NCBI GenBank assembly: GCA_030077755.1
Contig: JAQJZZ010000021.1
Coordinates: forward strand, 558,001-622,000
DNA length: 64,000 nucleotides
Direction of reading: 5' to 3'
Origin: Filosporella fistucella
Taxonomy: Eukaryota > Ascomycota > Leotiomycetes > Helotiales
Under the pieces are notes generated by a model. It did not search any database and was not told the DNA's origin. It saw only the letters and a program-made list of their open reading frames with translations. The translations under genes were made by a program, and so were the position numbers. How positions within the stretch are numbered: the first letter of the stretch is position 1; the number at the start of each line of letters is the position of its first letter. Of this stretch, positions 1-12,064 are shown piece after piece.

Positions 1-2
1 TA

Positions 3-994
3 TTCATAGCAGAGCAAAATGCGATCAAGACGGCCAAGCGTCTTGCGCAGGAGAATGAGTAGGTACAATCTCAAGTTCACGGTCATGTCCTAACCGCCGC
101 AGCCAAATTCTCGATTTGTTATACGACATCAACAATTCAGCACAAATACCAGTCGACAAGCGCATTGACATCTCTGCGTCTGCAGATGTTCCTGCGCTCT
201 CTCCAGTTCCAGCTCTTGTCAGTGACAATGACCTTGCGACTGTGGCGGATCTGAAAATACCACAAGGGCAAGCTATCTACAAAGAAATACAAGCTTTGCT
301 TGAGGAGAAGAAAGCCGCAAACTCTGCGCAAAAGCCTACGAAATCCCTAGCAGCGATGTTATCTTCTGCCACGTCAAACAAAGCAGCAGCAGCTGGTCAA
401 GCGGCTCCGGAATTTGATCTGGAAGATGGTCAAGCAGCTCCACACCAATACCTCACACCGGATAATCTTGACGACTATCTCTACGATATCGACGCGTCAC
501 TCGGTACTGTTCCTCCTCTCCCTCCTCAATTTAACCAGGCTCCTCAGCAAGACCTGGCATTTGGCAATTACCACTCTCCATACAATTGGCTACGACGGAA
601 TCAACCACATATTTTCCTCCAAGATGGTGAGGGTAGCGAGAAGTCCCACGGCAAGCCAGGGGCCTTGCGTGGAGCTGGGAAGCGTGCCAGTATTCCAGCG
701 CCTAGCAAACCAGATGCGTTCGAAATCGTAGAGGAGGATGGATTAGGCTATGATTTCGCGCTAGGAGGAGGTCCAGCTACCAAAAATAAACGGAAGCGTG
801 ATGACGATGACAATTCTGGTGGCTATCACCCTAAATCTGGACGAGCGGACGGTTCGACGAAGAAGGGCAAACCAGGACGCAAGAAGAAGTCAGAGGGATC
901 AGATGAGAAAGCTACGCCTACGCAACCTCGAAAGAAGAGGGCAAAGATTCCATCCCCTGATCCTGATGCTCATCCATTTGGACCTTTGAAATGA
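3..994 (+). CDS. iec3: INO80 chromatin-remodelling complex subunit Iec3 (3' part, 5' end outside window)
   Basis: Partial gene entering from the left edge. Exon parts are 3..58 and 103..994, with a 44-nt intron (GTAGGT start, CCTAAC branch, GCAG end). Splicing joins AQEND to QILDLLYDIN and gives the run RLAQENDQILDLLYDINN, which I recognise as the end of the conserved N-terminal Iec3 domain. The rest is low complexity: an Ala/Ser stretch, a Pro-rich middle, then basic Lys/Arg clusters (KNKRKRDDDD, GRKKK, RKKRAK) that look like nuclear localisation and DNA-contact segments, ending HPFGPLK. Iec3 is known as a fungal accessory subunit of the INO80 nucleosome remodeller in the nucleus. Its 3' end faces the 3' end of the isocitrate dehydrogenase gene. 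Family call rests mainly on the short conserved segment. Confidence 0.75.
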
Positions 995-1828
995 TTGTAA
1001 CAACAAATTTTTCTTAGCTTGTTTGATGGGAAGGGAACTACAGAAGTTGGCATGTGTTAACATGGCGATCATTTTCTTATTCGCCTACAAGGATCTCGCC
1101 AGACTTTTGCAATGTATTTCAGGGGTGTAAGATAGGGTGCTACTTTGTATTTGCTCTCGCACAAACAGAGCTATTGAATCGTCGATTTCCACGAATGAGA
1201 TCTTGCTTGGCTTCTTTCTATCTCGTGACGTGAGAAACGAGTATCTAGTTTTGGCTCGTAATCTCTGATTCAGCTCGTTGAAACGCGATGGGCTTGAACC
1301 AAGGTAGGATGTTGCTCTGGAGAAGCGCAACTGGCTGGGAGAATGATAATGTGCCACTTCCAGAATCTGCTGTGCCTTGAAAATATGCCGTGCCTCCTTT
1401 CTTTGAACCCACGCTTCTCTCTTTCTACATTCCCTGACAGCTTCCCTAAGCTTCCTTGCTCTTATGATCAAGTGCAATTTGGTGTTAACACTTACTCACA
1501 TCATAATCACGCACATATAGCAATCACACGCACAGAACACATCGAATCAAGCCATAAAGTCCCAAACCATGCAATAATGATCTATGTACAATGCCTTCCT
1601 CATACCTGCTAACTGTACTGTGCCATATTTCAAATCATTCCCTCCCTTTCCACGAAAGAAAAACCATGCAATTCATCATCCTCTGCCCCTCTCACCACAT
1701 ATGTACCCCACTAACCAAAGACCGCAATCTAGATGCATGATCTAAAAGGATTTACTCTCTAGAAATGCTCCCCGTTCTTGTGATTGTATGAACAAGCTAA
1801 CTCTGTTCTAGTGTCTAGCTCAGCCGAT
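995..1828. other. Convergent 3' intergenic region
   Basis: 834 nt between two converging stop codons (Iec3 on + and isocitrate dehydrogenase on -). Presumably both 3' UTRs. Short ORFs in it have no recognisable content. I see no RNA gene or repeat. Confidence 0.5.
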
Positions 1829-3341
1829 CTACAGCTTCTGCTTCAACAAGCTCTTCATCCTCCTCTCAACGGCATTCATGTATTCAGTGGTGGTAACGTA
1901 ATCTTCTCTTCCTGTCTTTCCGCATGCTAGGGCTAAATCTTTGGTCATGATACCATCGATATCGACGGTGTCGACACATGCTTTCTCGAGGGACTCGGCA
2001 AATGCAACAACTTCTGGTGTTTCGTCCAGGATACCTCTTTGTACGAGACCTCTTGTCCAGGCGAAGATGGAAGCAATGGGGTTGGTGGAAGTCTCGTTGC
2101 CCTTTTGGTGTTCTCTGTAATGACGGGTTACGGTTCCGTGAGCGGCTTCCGATTCGAACGTCTTTCCGTCTGGTGTGATGAGAACTGAGGTCATGAGACC
2201 GAGAGAACCGAAGCCTTGAGCGACGATATCGGATTGGACGTCTCCATCGTAGTCTGTATGTTGTTAGTGGTATTCGCATATATTTCATCTTGGACTAGAT
2301 TGTGGGCAGGCGGAAAACACTTACTCTTCAAGGCCATGATGTAACCTCCGGAGCTCTTCATCATCTGAGCAACCATATCGTCAATAAGACGATGCTCATA
2401 CCAGATCTTCTTGGCATCAAATTCCTGCTTGTAATCCTTGTCGAAAATCTCCTGGAAGATATCCTTGAATCTTCCATCATACTTCTTCAAAATGGTGTTC
2501 TTGGTGCTCATATAAAGAGGGAGACCCTTCGCGATAGCCAATTTGAAACTGGCGTGTGCGAATCCAGCGATGGATTCATCGGTATTATATTGTGTCTGTG
2601 CAACTCCTCCTCCATTCTTAAACTCGTAGACTTCAAGTTCCTCGGGCTTGCCACCCTCGGGGGTGAAAACCATCTTGAGCGTGCCATTGCCTTTAATAAC
2701 CATGTCTTTAGCACGGTATTGGTCGCCAAATGCGTGACGCCCGATGATAATGGGTTTCTTCCAGCCAGGGACTAGACGTGGGATGCGGGGAATAACAATG
2801 GGTTCGCGGAAAACGGTGCCGCCCAGAGCGTTACGGATGGTGCCATTGGGAGAGAGCCACACTGAGGATATAATATTAGCATCCGCTTCTTCTAGGTTCT
2901 GTAGCAGTTTTGCGGTCGCAGAGTTTGTCCTAGAAATGACTTACTCTGCTTAAGATTGAATTCCTTTACTCGCGCCTCGTCCGGAGTAATAGTCGCACAC
3001 TTGACACCGACCGAGTACTTCTTAATTGCCTCCGCGCTATCAATCGTAACCTGATCATTTGTCTCATCTCTGTACTCCAATCCCAGATCATAATACTTCA
3101 AATCGATGTCCAAATACGGATGAATGAACTTGTCCTTGATATCTTTCCAGATAATGCGGGTCATCTCGTCTCCATCTAGCTCTACAACTGGGTTCTTGAC
3201 TTTGATCTTCTTAAACGCCGCTGAAGCCATCGTGCGTGCTGTATTGCGTGCGAGGAAGGGGGAGAAGGTGTGGGTAAGAGGAGCTCTGCTGGCGGGGAGG
3301 GAGAAGGAGCAGAGGGTGCGGTGAAGGAGTGAGGCATTCAT
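1829..3341 (-). CDS. IDP1: NADP-dependent isocitrate dehydrogenase, mitochondrial type
   Basis: Catalyses oxidative decarboxylation of isocitrate to 2-oxoglutarate, producing NADPH. Three exons: 3341..2945, 2861..2325, 2253..1829; introns of 83 and 71 nt begin GTAAGT. Spliced length is 452 aa, usual for the eukaryotic homodimeric family. Landmarks: [14 protein letters not shown] near the core N-terminus, [23 protein letters not shown] across the first splice (substrate-binding Ser/Asn/Arg), [21 protein letters not shown] (metal-binding Asp) across the second, and [11 protein letters not shown]. The first 37 residues are rich in Arg/Ser/Leu with no acid, a good mitochondrial presequence. A second in-frame ATG at 3230 (MASAAFKK) would give a form lacking it. 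The protein ends KQKL, a weak peroxisomal PTS1-like tail. An in-frame TTG-started extension upstream was not used. Confidence 0.95.
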
Positions 3342-4665
3342 CTTGTAGGTAGTGAGGTAGGTATTCGGGAAGGTTCGTAGCACGATTCGATAAGAGACGA
3401 CTGTTTACCGTCTTTCAGTCGGTCGGTCAAGACTAGTTTGTCAAGATTGGCGTCGGGTTCTGCCCGAGGGTATTTGTGTGGGGGAAGTAGTACGGGGATA
3501 AGGGTTTTGAACTTGAGGGGAGGAGATGGAGAAGGATTTAGCCGGGACTTGGAGGCGGCAATTCAAACCTGACGTTTGATGTTTTGAACAGACTCTGTTT
3601 GCAAGGACTATTTTTCTGTATTCTAGCTATGCAAAATTTAATATTCCCTTCACAAATTCTGCGCAAGCTTTCATGAGCTATCCGAGAACGGAGCTCTTCT
3701 CCACAATCTGTACCTAAAATCCGCCCGTGACTATCCGTCTTTCCACCCCACTTTGGAAGGATGTCAAGCAGCATTGCGTTCAATTTTAGAGATATATCTG
3801 TTCGTTGTATGAATTGGCCAAAATCCGCTTTCTCCGGGCAAGAAAAAAGGCATTGAGCTGAATCAGCTTATAGTATACCCAATAGATAAGATTTCAATGA
3901 CTGCTATATAAGTGAGCTGTTAGTACCTGAGCCAGCCATGTACTTCAAGCAAAAATGGGGATCTTGCCTCAGCAGAGCAGAATACTTTCTGGTGCCGCTT
4001 TTGTCATTTTCAATGTCACTACCTACCCGAGCTAGGTATCCTAATACTTCACAACATACCTCACAATATCATAATGTTCCAATAACTTTAGGAGGAGAGA
4101 TATCTATTTCCTATCTGAAGGAAATATTCTCGCATGTTAAAAACCTTCCGAAAACGCCAATCCAATTCGAACTGTCCTGTGATCCACCCCGAATTGCATA
4201 TGCATGCCGCTCACCGTCCTTCCCATTTCCCGACCCGACTCCAATGACTCCATTCCTTTCGTACGCCAAGACGAAAAAGAAAAAGCAGTAAAGAAAAGGA
4301 ACTATAGAGATAAAACAGTACGAGAAGAGAAGAAATAGAAACAATAACGAATGTCGCCTGGTATGCTGAATGCTAATGCCCCTTTCCCAGATAACCCTTA
4401 CACAATAGACAATCAAATTCTTTCCCGCCCCATAAAAACTACCAATGCTAACCTAATCCAAATGATACCCAAAACTCCCCGATTCTTGTAAACGCCATTG
4501 TCGGTCCACCTCCCTACTCCAACGCCGAAATCCATTTCAATCAGTCTTGCCTCCAGTGTGCCAAATTCAAATATTCGCTTCCCATGGTTGTGCCATATCA
4601 TTTTCGATAGGTAGCACTAAGGTGTATACCAAATCCAGTAATGTGAATCCACAAGGCGTAAACCC
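3342..4665. other. Intergenic: isocitrate dehydrogenase promoter side
   Basis: 1.3 kb holding the upstream flank of the isocitrate dehydrogenase gene and the downstream flank of the zinc-finger gene (both on -). Short ORFs on both strands look random. No RNA gene or repeat seen. Confidence 0.4.
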
Positions 4666-5868
4666 TTATGAATACCACAGAGGGCACGTCTGACAAACCC
4701 AGTTGTTATACGCTTCATCAAACCATTGGTTGCCGCCACAGGTGACACATGGTGGAGTTGGATCCGAGATATTCGAGTACTGGGCTCCGATCTCAATGTT
4801 CATAGCATCGTACCCGGTCTCCTTCTTCACTATAGGCCCGCGAGCTGCAATTCGGTCTTGTTCGCAGATGCCTTTGCAAGTACGGCAGCTCCAGCCATCA
4901 ACAGAAATATGATTTCTGTAGAGGCACTTCGCACATCGCCATTCCTCAGGTACGATTCGCCGTTCCTTCAAAAAAACCTCTTGCGCTCTCTCCCATGTTG
5001 CATGTCCCTTTCCCTTTTCTTTTTTGTCTTTCTTAGCGCACCCAATATCTTCTTTGTGGTAGTCTCGGAGGTGGTCTCGATAGTGGTCTTTGCGTGTGAA
5101 AGGTATGCCGCTTCTATTTCTCGAACATTTCGGGTAGTCACAGGCGTGACGCTCCTTATGCTCCGCTGACGCATGGACGTTCAGATAATGACGCTCCAAA
5201 TCTGCCGGTCTGTTGAAGAGTATCGTTTTCCCTGTGCAACCCCAGGGCCACATACAGGGGTGGGTCTTTTGAGTTCCTTTTCTATGACTAGAAGATTATT
5301 AGTGACTTGCTCAAAATGTAGAAAGGTGGACGTACGGTAATGCTTGATCAAGATATACGGTTTGTGGAGTCTGGAAATTTGGAACGAGACTTTCTTTTAG
5401 CTCGAAATGAGGTTCTCGACCTCTTATTACAATGAAGTCATACAGGTCCAAGAGTCTGCGTTCCGTCCATGCAAGTGAGGTTGGCGTATGCCTCGGGGGA
5501 TCAGTTGAAACATTATTTTGATTCCATGACTGTTGAGGCGAACTTGACGAGGTGCCGTTGTAGTAAGCATCTTCAGGATTCTGCTGAAATCCTCCTGGGG
5601 AGCTTGGGTCGCATGGGAAAGCTTCGTTCTTAATTGGTGAGACATCCGGCCAAGAATTGGTCATAATAGTATTTTCTGACATAGATAAACTCGTTGTTGA
5701 CCAAGAGCTATGAATGCTGCCACTGTTAGAGCTATTCCGACTCATGCTCTCACTTCCAGGGTGCTGTTGAAGCCATTGAAATGAACATGGTGGAAACCCA
5801 ATAGCCGAGCCTTGCCCGAAGGATAAATAAGGGTTGTACTGTTGTGCCATTTGGTGCTGTATTCCCAT
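4666..5868 (-). CDS. Zinc-finger protein: C2H2 pair plus RanBP2-like and zinc-ribbon-like C-terminal knuckles
   Basis: Two exons, 5868..5336 and 5281..4666, with a 54-nt intron (GTACGT..CATAG); 382 aa in frame. Residues 1 to about 150 are Gln/Ser/Asn-rich and disordered. After the splice come two C2H2-like fingers (about 184-250): CMWPWGC..HYLNVH and CDYPKC..HLRDYH, with RADLERH/RKDHYRDH helices, typical of fungal nucleic-acid-binding proteins. Next is WRCAKCLYRN..WSCRTC, close to the RanBP2-type consensus W-x-C-x2-C-x3-N-..-C-x2-C, and a final CVTC..CQTC knuckle. Presumably a nuclear DNA- or RNA-binding regulator; target unknown. The start was taken at the first ATG of the long open frame; an additional upstream exon cannot be excluded because the 5' flank is long. 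Confidence 0.8.
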
Positions 5869-8352
5869 TAAAGAGCTATGAGACGCTTGCTCTTACTGGG
5901 CTGACAAAGTTAGATAAAACTCACGGGGAAAATGGAAAATGTAGAACGGCTCACAGTGAGATCAGCAACGATATCTATGAAGTGAAAATTCAGAGTCACG
6001 AATAATCAAAGAAGAGTTAGAGAGAGAGGGAGAGAGAGAGAGCGCGCGGGAAACTGTACTTGAGAGTAAGTGGTGAAGATGTCTAATCTCTAATCCTAAA
6101 AGATCTTCACGGGAGGATGCCGTTCTTCTTAAGCCTCAAGGTACAGTTCTAAATGCCATATCTCAAGGATCGTCACATGTATGCTCTTCCAAACCCACTA
6201 GGATCAGAGCTTAGATATCCGCGTGTAAAAGTAAGGCGATCGGACGTTGGTGCTTCCATTGGACATGATTGGAAACTGCATCAAGAACAGGAGAACGCCT
6301 ACAGATCTAGAACCCTGCTGCAGGTTCTCGGTTTTCTAGTAGCCCTGTGTTATTGTGTGTGGGAATCTGAGAATTAAGCCGCGCCATGAACACATATTGA
6401 GAGGCTTAGCCAAATGTACACACCGAGAAAGAGTAATGGTTATTCAACGCCGAGTACTCCTACTGGTAGAGTGTGTCTTAGGCGAAAAAAGGGCATTGCC
6501 ATAAAATGCCTCAGAGCCTCGTGTGAATTGAACAGGGGGTGAGAATAAGCAGGACGAGCGGTGCAATTTAGAAAGACAAGGCGTGAACAGCCCTACTAAG
6601 GCTGGCCGGCCATTTGGGAGCTTGCAATTGCTTTGCGGGCCGGTGAGGCAGACAATGGGGCATTTTGGTCGTGGTGTAGTTGGCTCTTTTGTTGCTGGAA
6701 TCGAGCCGAATAGCAGCGACGAGGCAGCTGATCGCTGAGAGCCTTGACGGTTCGGGCAACCGTGGTCGCAAAATGGAAATATCCCACAAGATTTCGATAC
6801 TCCGGGCGTGAGAACTTGGTTACAGTGATTTTCGAGAAGGAAGAAAGCTCAATCGAAGGGATTGTGGGGATGCTGGACTAGATATTCGCCCAGCTACAGT
6901 TTCGCAATGCGACCCTCTAGAAAATGAAGTAAGATGCAGCAATGTATGCAAGATGAAGTGTTCCACAACCATTGGACTCAATTCGAGGCTGTAGGGGCGC
7001 CATTTCTGATGATGCAGTCTTTAGGCATCAAGCGGAGTGAGGTTCGCCCGTTTGGCATTTGCCTTATTGCCGCTTGAAGATTCACGTTTTGCTTTTGACA
7101 CTTTTTGTCTGCAAGTCATCCGGACTCGTATGATCGATCGTGAGAGAAGGCGCCAATTGATGTAGAAACGCCCCATTGCGCAATGCATAGATGGCAGTCG
7201 AAGACGAGACGTGTCGCACAATTGAATTTGGTGATGATCTGAATTCCTTGGATGGAGATGGAGGAGCAGGCTAAGGAAGAAGCGACATGGTTTTGTGGAA
7301 GCTGTGGGTGTGGTAGGTGGGAGGTAATGAACGCCACAAAATGCCCTTCATTGAACACAAATGTTCCTTCTAGCAAAGTCAGCTTCAGTTCATGTTAAAA
7401 GAATATGAAGAGAGGAAGGAAGTATGGAGGCCAATTTTTGAATGCTCATTTTGTGTCTGTTTCAAACGTCTGTTAGTCCAGGTAGATGTAAGAAGAGAAA
7501 ATGAGAGGTAGGTAAAGGTAGATTTGGCCAGAGCAAAGATGATACTTTGATAAGGTTATGATCGACCCGCTAATTTGACCATACACCACCATGGGACCGG
7601 GTATCCAGCTCCAAGGTTGTACCATGGCCTTTGGAGACGATCATCTCGAAGGCTTTATAATAGGTATGAATACACCTTGAAATGACTTATTACTTGCTGA
7701 TCGAGGCATCCAAAACATGCAAACAACATGAACGTCGTGTGCAAAATTCCCAGTGAGCATCGGGATCTTCAATTCTTCTTATACTCGGCCTTGCCCTTTG
7801 CTCGAGCGACACATTTTCTTACAAAATGATGCATTGCGGCCCAATCTATTGCGGTACCTGACGGTCTTTGGCCCTTTGTTGGGCCAGCTGAGTTATGGTC
7901 CCAGGCAATTCCGCCCTACAGAATGAATGCAAACCACCGCCGCTGAAGCCTTAGATTCTACTGGGCTTGATAAATTTCCATCTCGCAGCAGGAACTGATC
8001 AATTGGCTGTGTTCACCGACGTTGGGGTCCGAATGCAGCGGTGCGGCAAATCCATTTTCGTGCAGAAACCAACCGAATGGCCCAATTGAACAGTGACCGC
8101 GAAATATTCTGGCTCGAGTGGGGCATCACAATTTATCCTCAGAGTTCTTAGTCCAGTTATTCAGTATATGTATCACAAATTTGGCACACGACCATCTGGA
8201 GAAACTGTAAGTGTTCAGTTGCGCAAATCATCCTGGTCAGATGAGCAGACTTGTTTGCTAATTAAGATGGCAAACGTCCATTATCCCAGCCAAAGCTCGG
8301 CCAGAGCATGCCATGCGCCAAACCGCCTTCCAACTCAGACGCCCCCAATAAT
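5869..8352. other. 2.5 kb intergenic region, no supportable gene
   Basis: Lies upstream of the zinc-finger gene and downstream of Not3/5 (both on -). It contains a purine (GA) tract at about 6010-6045 and short, unconvincing ORFs. May include a long 5' leader or regulatory region. No RNA gene recognised. Confidence 0.4.
6010..6049. repeat. GA-rich purine tract (microsatellite)
   Basis: About 40 nt of almost pure A/G with GAGAGA runs, ending in GCGCGCGGG. It sits about 150 nt upstream of the zinc-finger start codon, so on that gene's strand it is a CT-rich tract, common in fungal promoters and 5' UTRs. Confidence 0.6.
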
Positions 8353-10748
8353 TCATACATCATCTTCCAGAAACTTGTACGCGAATTTGAAATCTGCCTT
8401 CCTTCGATTCATCCTACACGAAACAATCGATTGTCAGCAATGTAGTATACGGACGCAAAGAAACAGTGGAAGCAGAACAATCAAAACATTTTCAGAATAG
8501 GGAAAAGGAAGACCCATATCATAGAGGTCCAGGTCCTAAAACACAAAAATTTCAGAATCCTTCAAACATTTCCAAATACACCGGGTGCCATTCAATGGCC
8601 GTTGACCATCGAGGAAGCGCGAAAGATAGAGGCTTATTGCTCGTATCAATTGGGCCTAGCTCAAAAGCACACTCAGGTGATTTCTGAATATTTCTTCCTG
8701 CACGCGCATAAAGGGGTGCAACAAAGTAGGGATCAAGGATTTTAGTAAGATAGGGACCCCACCATGTGCTTTCGTAGTCAAAGAATCGATAAGTTCCTTG
8801 CTCGAATTCCTCAGTGATTGTCTTCGGCTCTTCGTGACGTTGAAACCAGGTCTGATACTGTTTGTGAAAGCGCCAACTTTGGTCCTTCAGTGCCTTTGCT
8901 GCTAGATATTGTTGATATGTACCCTGCTTGTAATAGAAGACATAGAATAGCGTATCGGGGTCAATCCGACTGTAGAGCCTAGGGTCATCGAAAACGGGAT
9001 GCAACGCTTGAGGATAATACTCTGGAGTCTTGAGGGGATTTTGGGGTTTGTACGTGGTTGGTGCTGCAACATCGGATGATTTGGGAGCACTACTCATTGA
9101 TGCAGAGAGCATTCTTTGAGATGATTGCGACGGTGGGTTTGTGACTCGTCGTTGTGTGGCCTCAAACGACTGGAGAAGATCCTGAAGCCCTGACGGGAGG
9201 TGGTAGATGGACTCGTCTGGATCCTCAGCAGCGGCATTCCGGATGCCATTTGAGATACCGTTGGATTGCGAAGGGAGAGCTTTGCGATTGTTAGCAGCGG
9301 GGACACTTTGTCCGCTTTTCAATAAAGGCAAACCTTTCGAGCTGGTACCTGACTCTGGAGCGACAGCATTCTTCCCGGATGAGGTACGAGATGCACCTGG
9401 GCGTGTGCTTTCTGGTCGTTCAGAGGGTAGTGGACCGGCACTTGATTGACTCAGGGCTGGAGATTTTGTTTGAGAACTTGTTGGAGTATGAATAGCTTGA
9501 GGTGCTGGAGCTTTTGTCACTGGTGTATGACTAGTAGATACAGGTTGAGCGTGCACAACTGTTGGTGATGCAGTAGCACTGGGTCTCCGTCCAGAATGCG
9601 AAGGTAGTGGTGGATGTGTTATCGACGTGTCTGGAGGTGGGAGTGCTTCAGGAGGCGGCGGTAATGGAGCAATACCCATCTTGTCACTCGCGGCGGCTGC
9701 AGCCGCAGCAGAGGCATACTTGAGACCTTCTCCTGGCGGTCGTGATGGAAGGGCCGCAGCTTTCATGGCACTCGCGCTAGCTCCATTCGTCGAGGGTGTA
9801 TGTAACGTAGCCACGGACGGTAAAGGACTCTTCAATTGCGTAGAGGGTCTCCGAGCCGACACAATAGGCGGTTCTGGCACGGCTTTTGATTTTCCTCCAG
9901 GTATACTGTTTGAGCGGTATTCTGGTTCTGGGTCGTCTTTTACAGATTGTGTATCTTGTGACGACACCCGGTCGTTGTCAATATTCATGCCATAAGCGTC
10001 CTCTTCTTCCCGGAGGTTCAAATCATCGTACATAGTCTCGTCCTCCATGAAGTCGTCGTTGGCATTATCAGAGATATAGTACTGTATATTCTCTTTGAGA
10101 TCTTCCACCTGGGACACCTCCACCCCTCCATTTTCAAGAGAGCGTTTGATGAGCTCCAATTTCCCTTGGTGCCATTTATGTCGCTCGATCATACGTTCGA
10201 TCTCCGCCAGTCGGTCTGCTTTAGCCGTATTTGTGTTCTTTTTCTTAATGGTCGCCTGTATCGCCTCGGAATCGGCCTCCAGAGTCTCGATCTGTCGTTC
10301 TAGATTGTCCACAGCATCCCCTAAGAATTCACAGGTTTCCATTCTCGCCTTCTCTTTCGGATCTAGTTTCACCGCAGTCGATAGGCCTTCTTTCGAGTAA
10401 GCCTTCGTCTTCATGGCTTTTTCCACAGCCTTGAACTTCTCCATTTGCTGCTCAATGTTAGCTGACATCGCCAACACTTGCCTCGGAACCTACTGTCTCA
10501 ATCAATTTCCGCTTTTCCAGTAAAGGGGTCTTGTCCTTCAGATCGCTGGTAGCGTGCCATGATTTAATCTGGTCCCGAAGCCTCTGCAGCTTCTTGATTT
10601 CCCGTTTGAGGTTATCTTCTAACTTCTCCTTCTGAGCAGAATTTGACGACCCTGCAATCTTCTCATATATTGCCTCAAACTCCGCGACTCCTTCATCAAC
10701 CTTCTTGAAGCATTTGTCGACTTCCTGCTGAAGCTTTCTCTGCGCCAT
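8353..10748 (-). CDS. NOT3: CCR4-NOT transcription complex subunit 3 (Not3/Not5)
   Basis: Scaffold subunit of the CCR4-NOT deadenylase and transcription complex. Three exons: 10748..10494, 10447..8763, 8413..8353; introns of 46 and 349 nt; 666 aa. The N-terminal Not3 coiled-coil domain (about 1-235) starts [20 protein letters not shown], and splicing restores RKLIETQMEKFK, as in human CNOT3. The middle (about 240-520) is Pro/Ser/Ala-rich. The C-terminal NOT2/3/5 box starts near [18 protein letters not shown] and includes YYPQALHP and [15 protein letters not shown]. The last 19 residues, [19 protein letters not shown], are the conserved family end and lie in a 61-nt last exon; its intron starts with a weak GTGGGG but has a good CTGAC branch and TAG end. 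Unspliced, the frame runs on to a stop at 8552 and replaces that end. The first part is surely right; the last-exon model is strongly supported by family sequence. Confidence 0.93.
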
Positions 10749-11377
10749 GTTGAAGTAGGGGCGGACGCGACGGTAGGTACTCGTGAGGCTCTTGGTGGTT
10801 GAGGTGTATTCGTGTTCAAGGATCAAGCTTTGTTGGCAGGCTGTCTAACCCCATGCGCGAATTGAGAGAGACGAGGGCGTATGCCGTGGCGAAGTGTGTT
10901 ATTTCGAAAGATCTGACTGAGATCTAGAGAAGATGTGAATGTTCTTCGGTGTTTGCTTGATCTGGAGGTTCCTAGCTGCCTCGCTCGTGAGATGATGGAA
11001 TTGGTTCGCTTCGGTTTGGTGGCACTGTCACTGTCATGCAGCACAGCCTTAAAGGCGGAGGTGGGGATGAGCTCTCAAAGGATGAAACCTTGCTTTGATT
11101 TGAAAGTGGTTGCAATTGCAAATTGATGTAGTATTGCTTTTGTTGACTTCAAGTGTGAATTAGGTTTGATGTTTCTGTTATCGAATCTTCATTGTAGATT
11201 TTGTCGTGGCATTCTATTTCCCATGACCATCCGAGTCCGCCTGGGCCAATCCACGTCAGATTTGTCTCATTTCAACCACATCCCAACACCCTATCACGTA
11301 TTTTTGTAACCCTGAGCCTTTAGCCAAAATCTGTTCATGTTAATCTCTTTTATTCGGCTTGGTCAAGTACATGAATT
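10749..11377. promoter_or_regulatory. Divergent promoter region between Not3/5 and D-aminoacyl-tRNA deacylase
   Basis: 629 nt between two head-to-head start codons (Not3/5 on -, deacylase on +), so it must carry both promoters and 5' UTRs. No individual site was identified with confidence. Confidence 0.5.
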
Positions 11378-12064
11378 ATGAAAGGTAAGTCTCATTTCCT
11401 AGATATATAATTTTCCGATCTCTGATGCTAGTGTAGCAATTCTCCAGCGAGTTCTTTCAGCTTCGGTCACTGTGGATAAACAAATGATCTCTTCGATTGG
11501 CAAAGGGATTTTAGTATTTGCTGCAGTGGCTCCAGGAGATACAGAAAAGGATGCGAATGCGTTAGCAGCAAAAATCATCAAGATGCGGCTATGGGATGAC
11601 GAAGCTGGAGGTCGAGTAGGCATTTCCTTAGATCTATTCATCTTGCAACATAATCTAAGCCTATGGTAGTGGAAGCATAACGTGCAGGATATTGAAGGGG
11701 AGATTCTCTGCGGTTCGTGGTGTATTTACAACATACTACTTCATCTTGCTTATTCCTTCCAGTATCACAATTCACACTCCTTGCATCTACGAAGAAAGGT
11801 TCAAAGCCAGATTTTCATGGAGCTTTGGGAGGGGATCAAGCTAAAGAATTGTATCAATTGTTCTTTTCTAAAGTCCAGAAAGGATATAATCCAGAACGGG
11901 TCAAGGATGGTGTATTTCAAGCAATGATGGTATAGAAAACCATTTGGTCCGTTGCTGATGCATGACTTACTGACCTGGTACTGTAGGAAGTTGCATTGGT
12001 TAATGATGGGCCAGTTACATTGGAGATGAGCTGTGGGCCCAGTGGAATTCAGGACGGAAAGTGA
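11378..12064 (+). CDS. DTD1: D-aminoacyl-tRNA deacylase (DTD)
   Basis: Removes D-amino acids wrongly attached to tRNA. Five exons: 11378..11384, 11437..11615, 11670..11712, 11763..11929, 11987..12064; introns of 52, 54, 50 and 57 nt. The spliced product is 157 aa, the usual DTD length. The first exon is only 7 nt (ATG AAA G) and is completed to MKAILQRVLSASVTVDKQ, the family start. Other landmarks: GKGILVFAAVAPGDTEKD, KMRLWDD, then CVSQFTLLAST (the SQFTL motif, made across the third splice) and EVALVNDGPVTLEM (the NxGPVT motif). All family motifs are intact. Shares the upstream region with the divergent Not3/5 gene. Confidence 0.95.

Noticed and set aside
8552..8762. Continuation of the Not3/5 frame to a stop at 8552 as the true C-terminus
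   Set aside because: The residues after [15 protein letters not shown] do not match the family, while a spliced 61-nt exon does; the read-through form is treated as a retained-intron variant.
9627..9995. 122-codon plus-strand frame, Gly/Ala rich
   Set aside because: Antisense of the Pro/Ala/Ser-rich middle of Not3/5.
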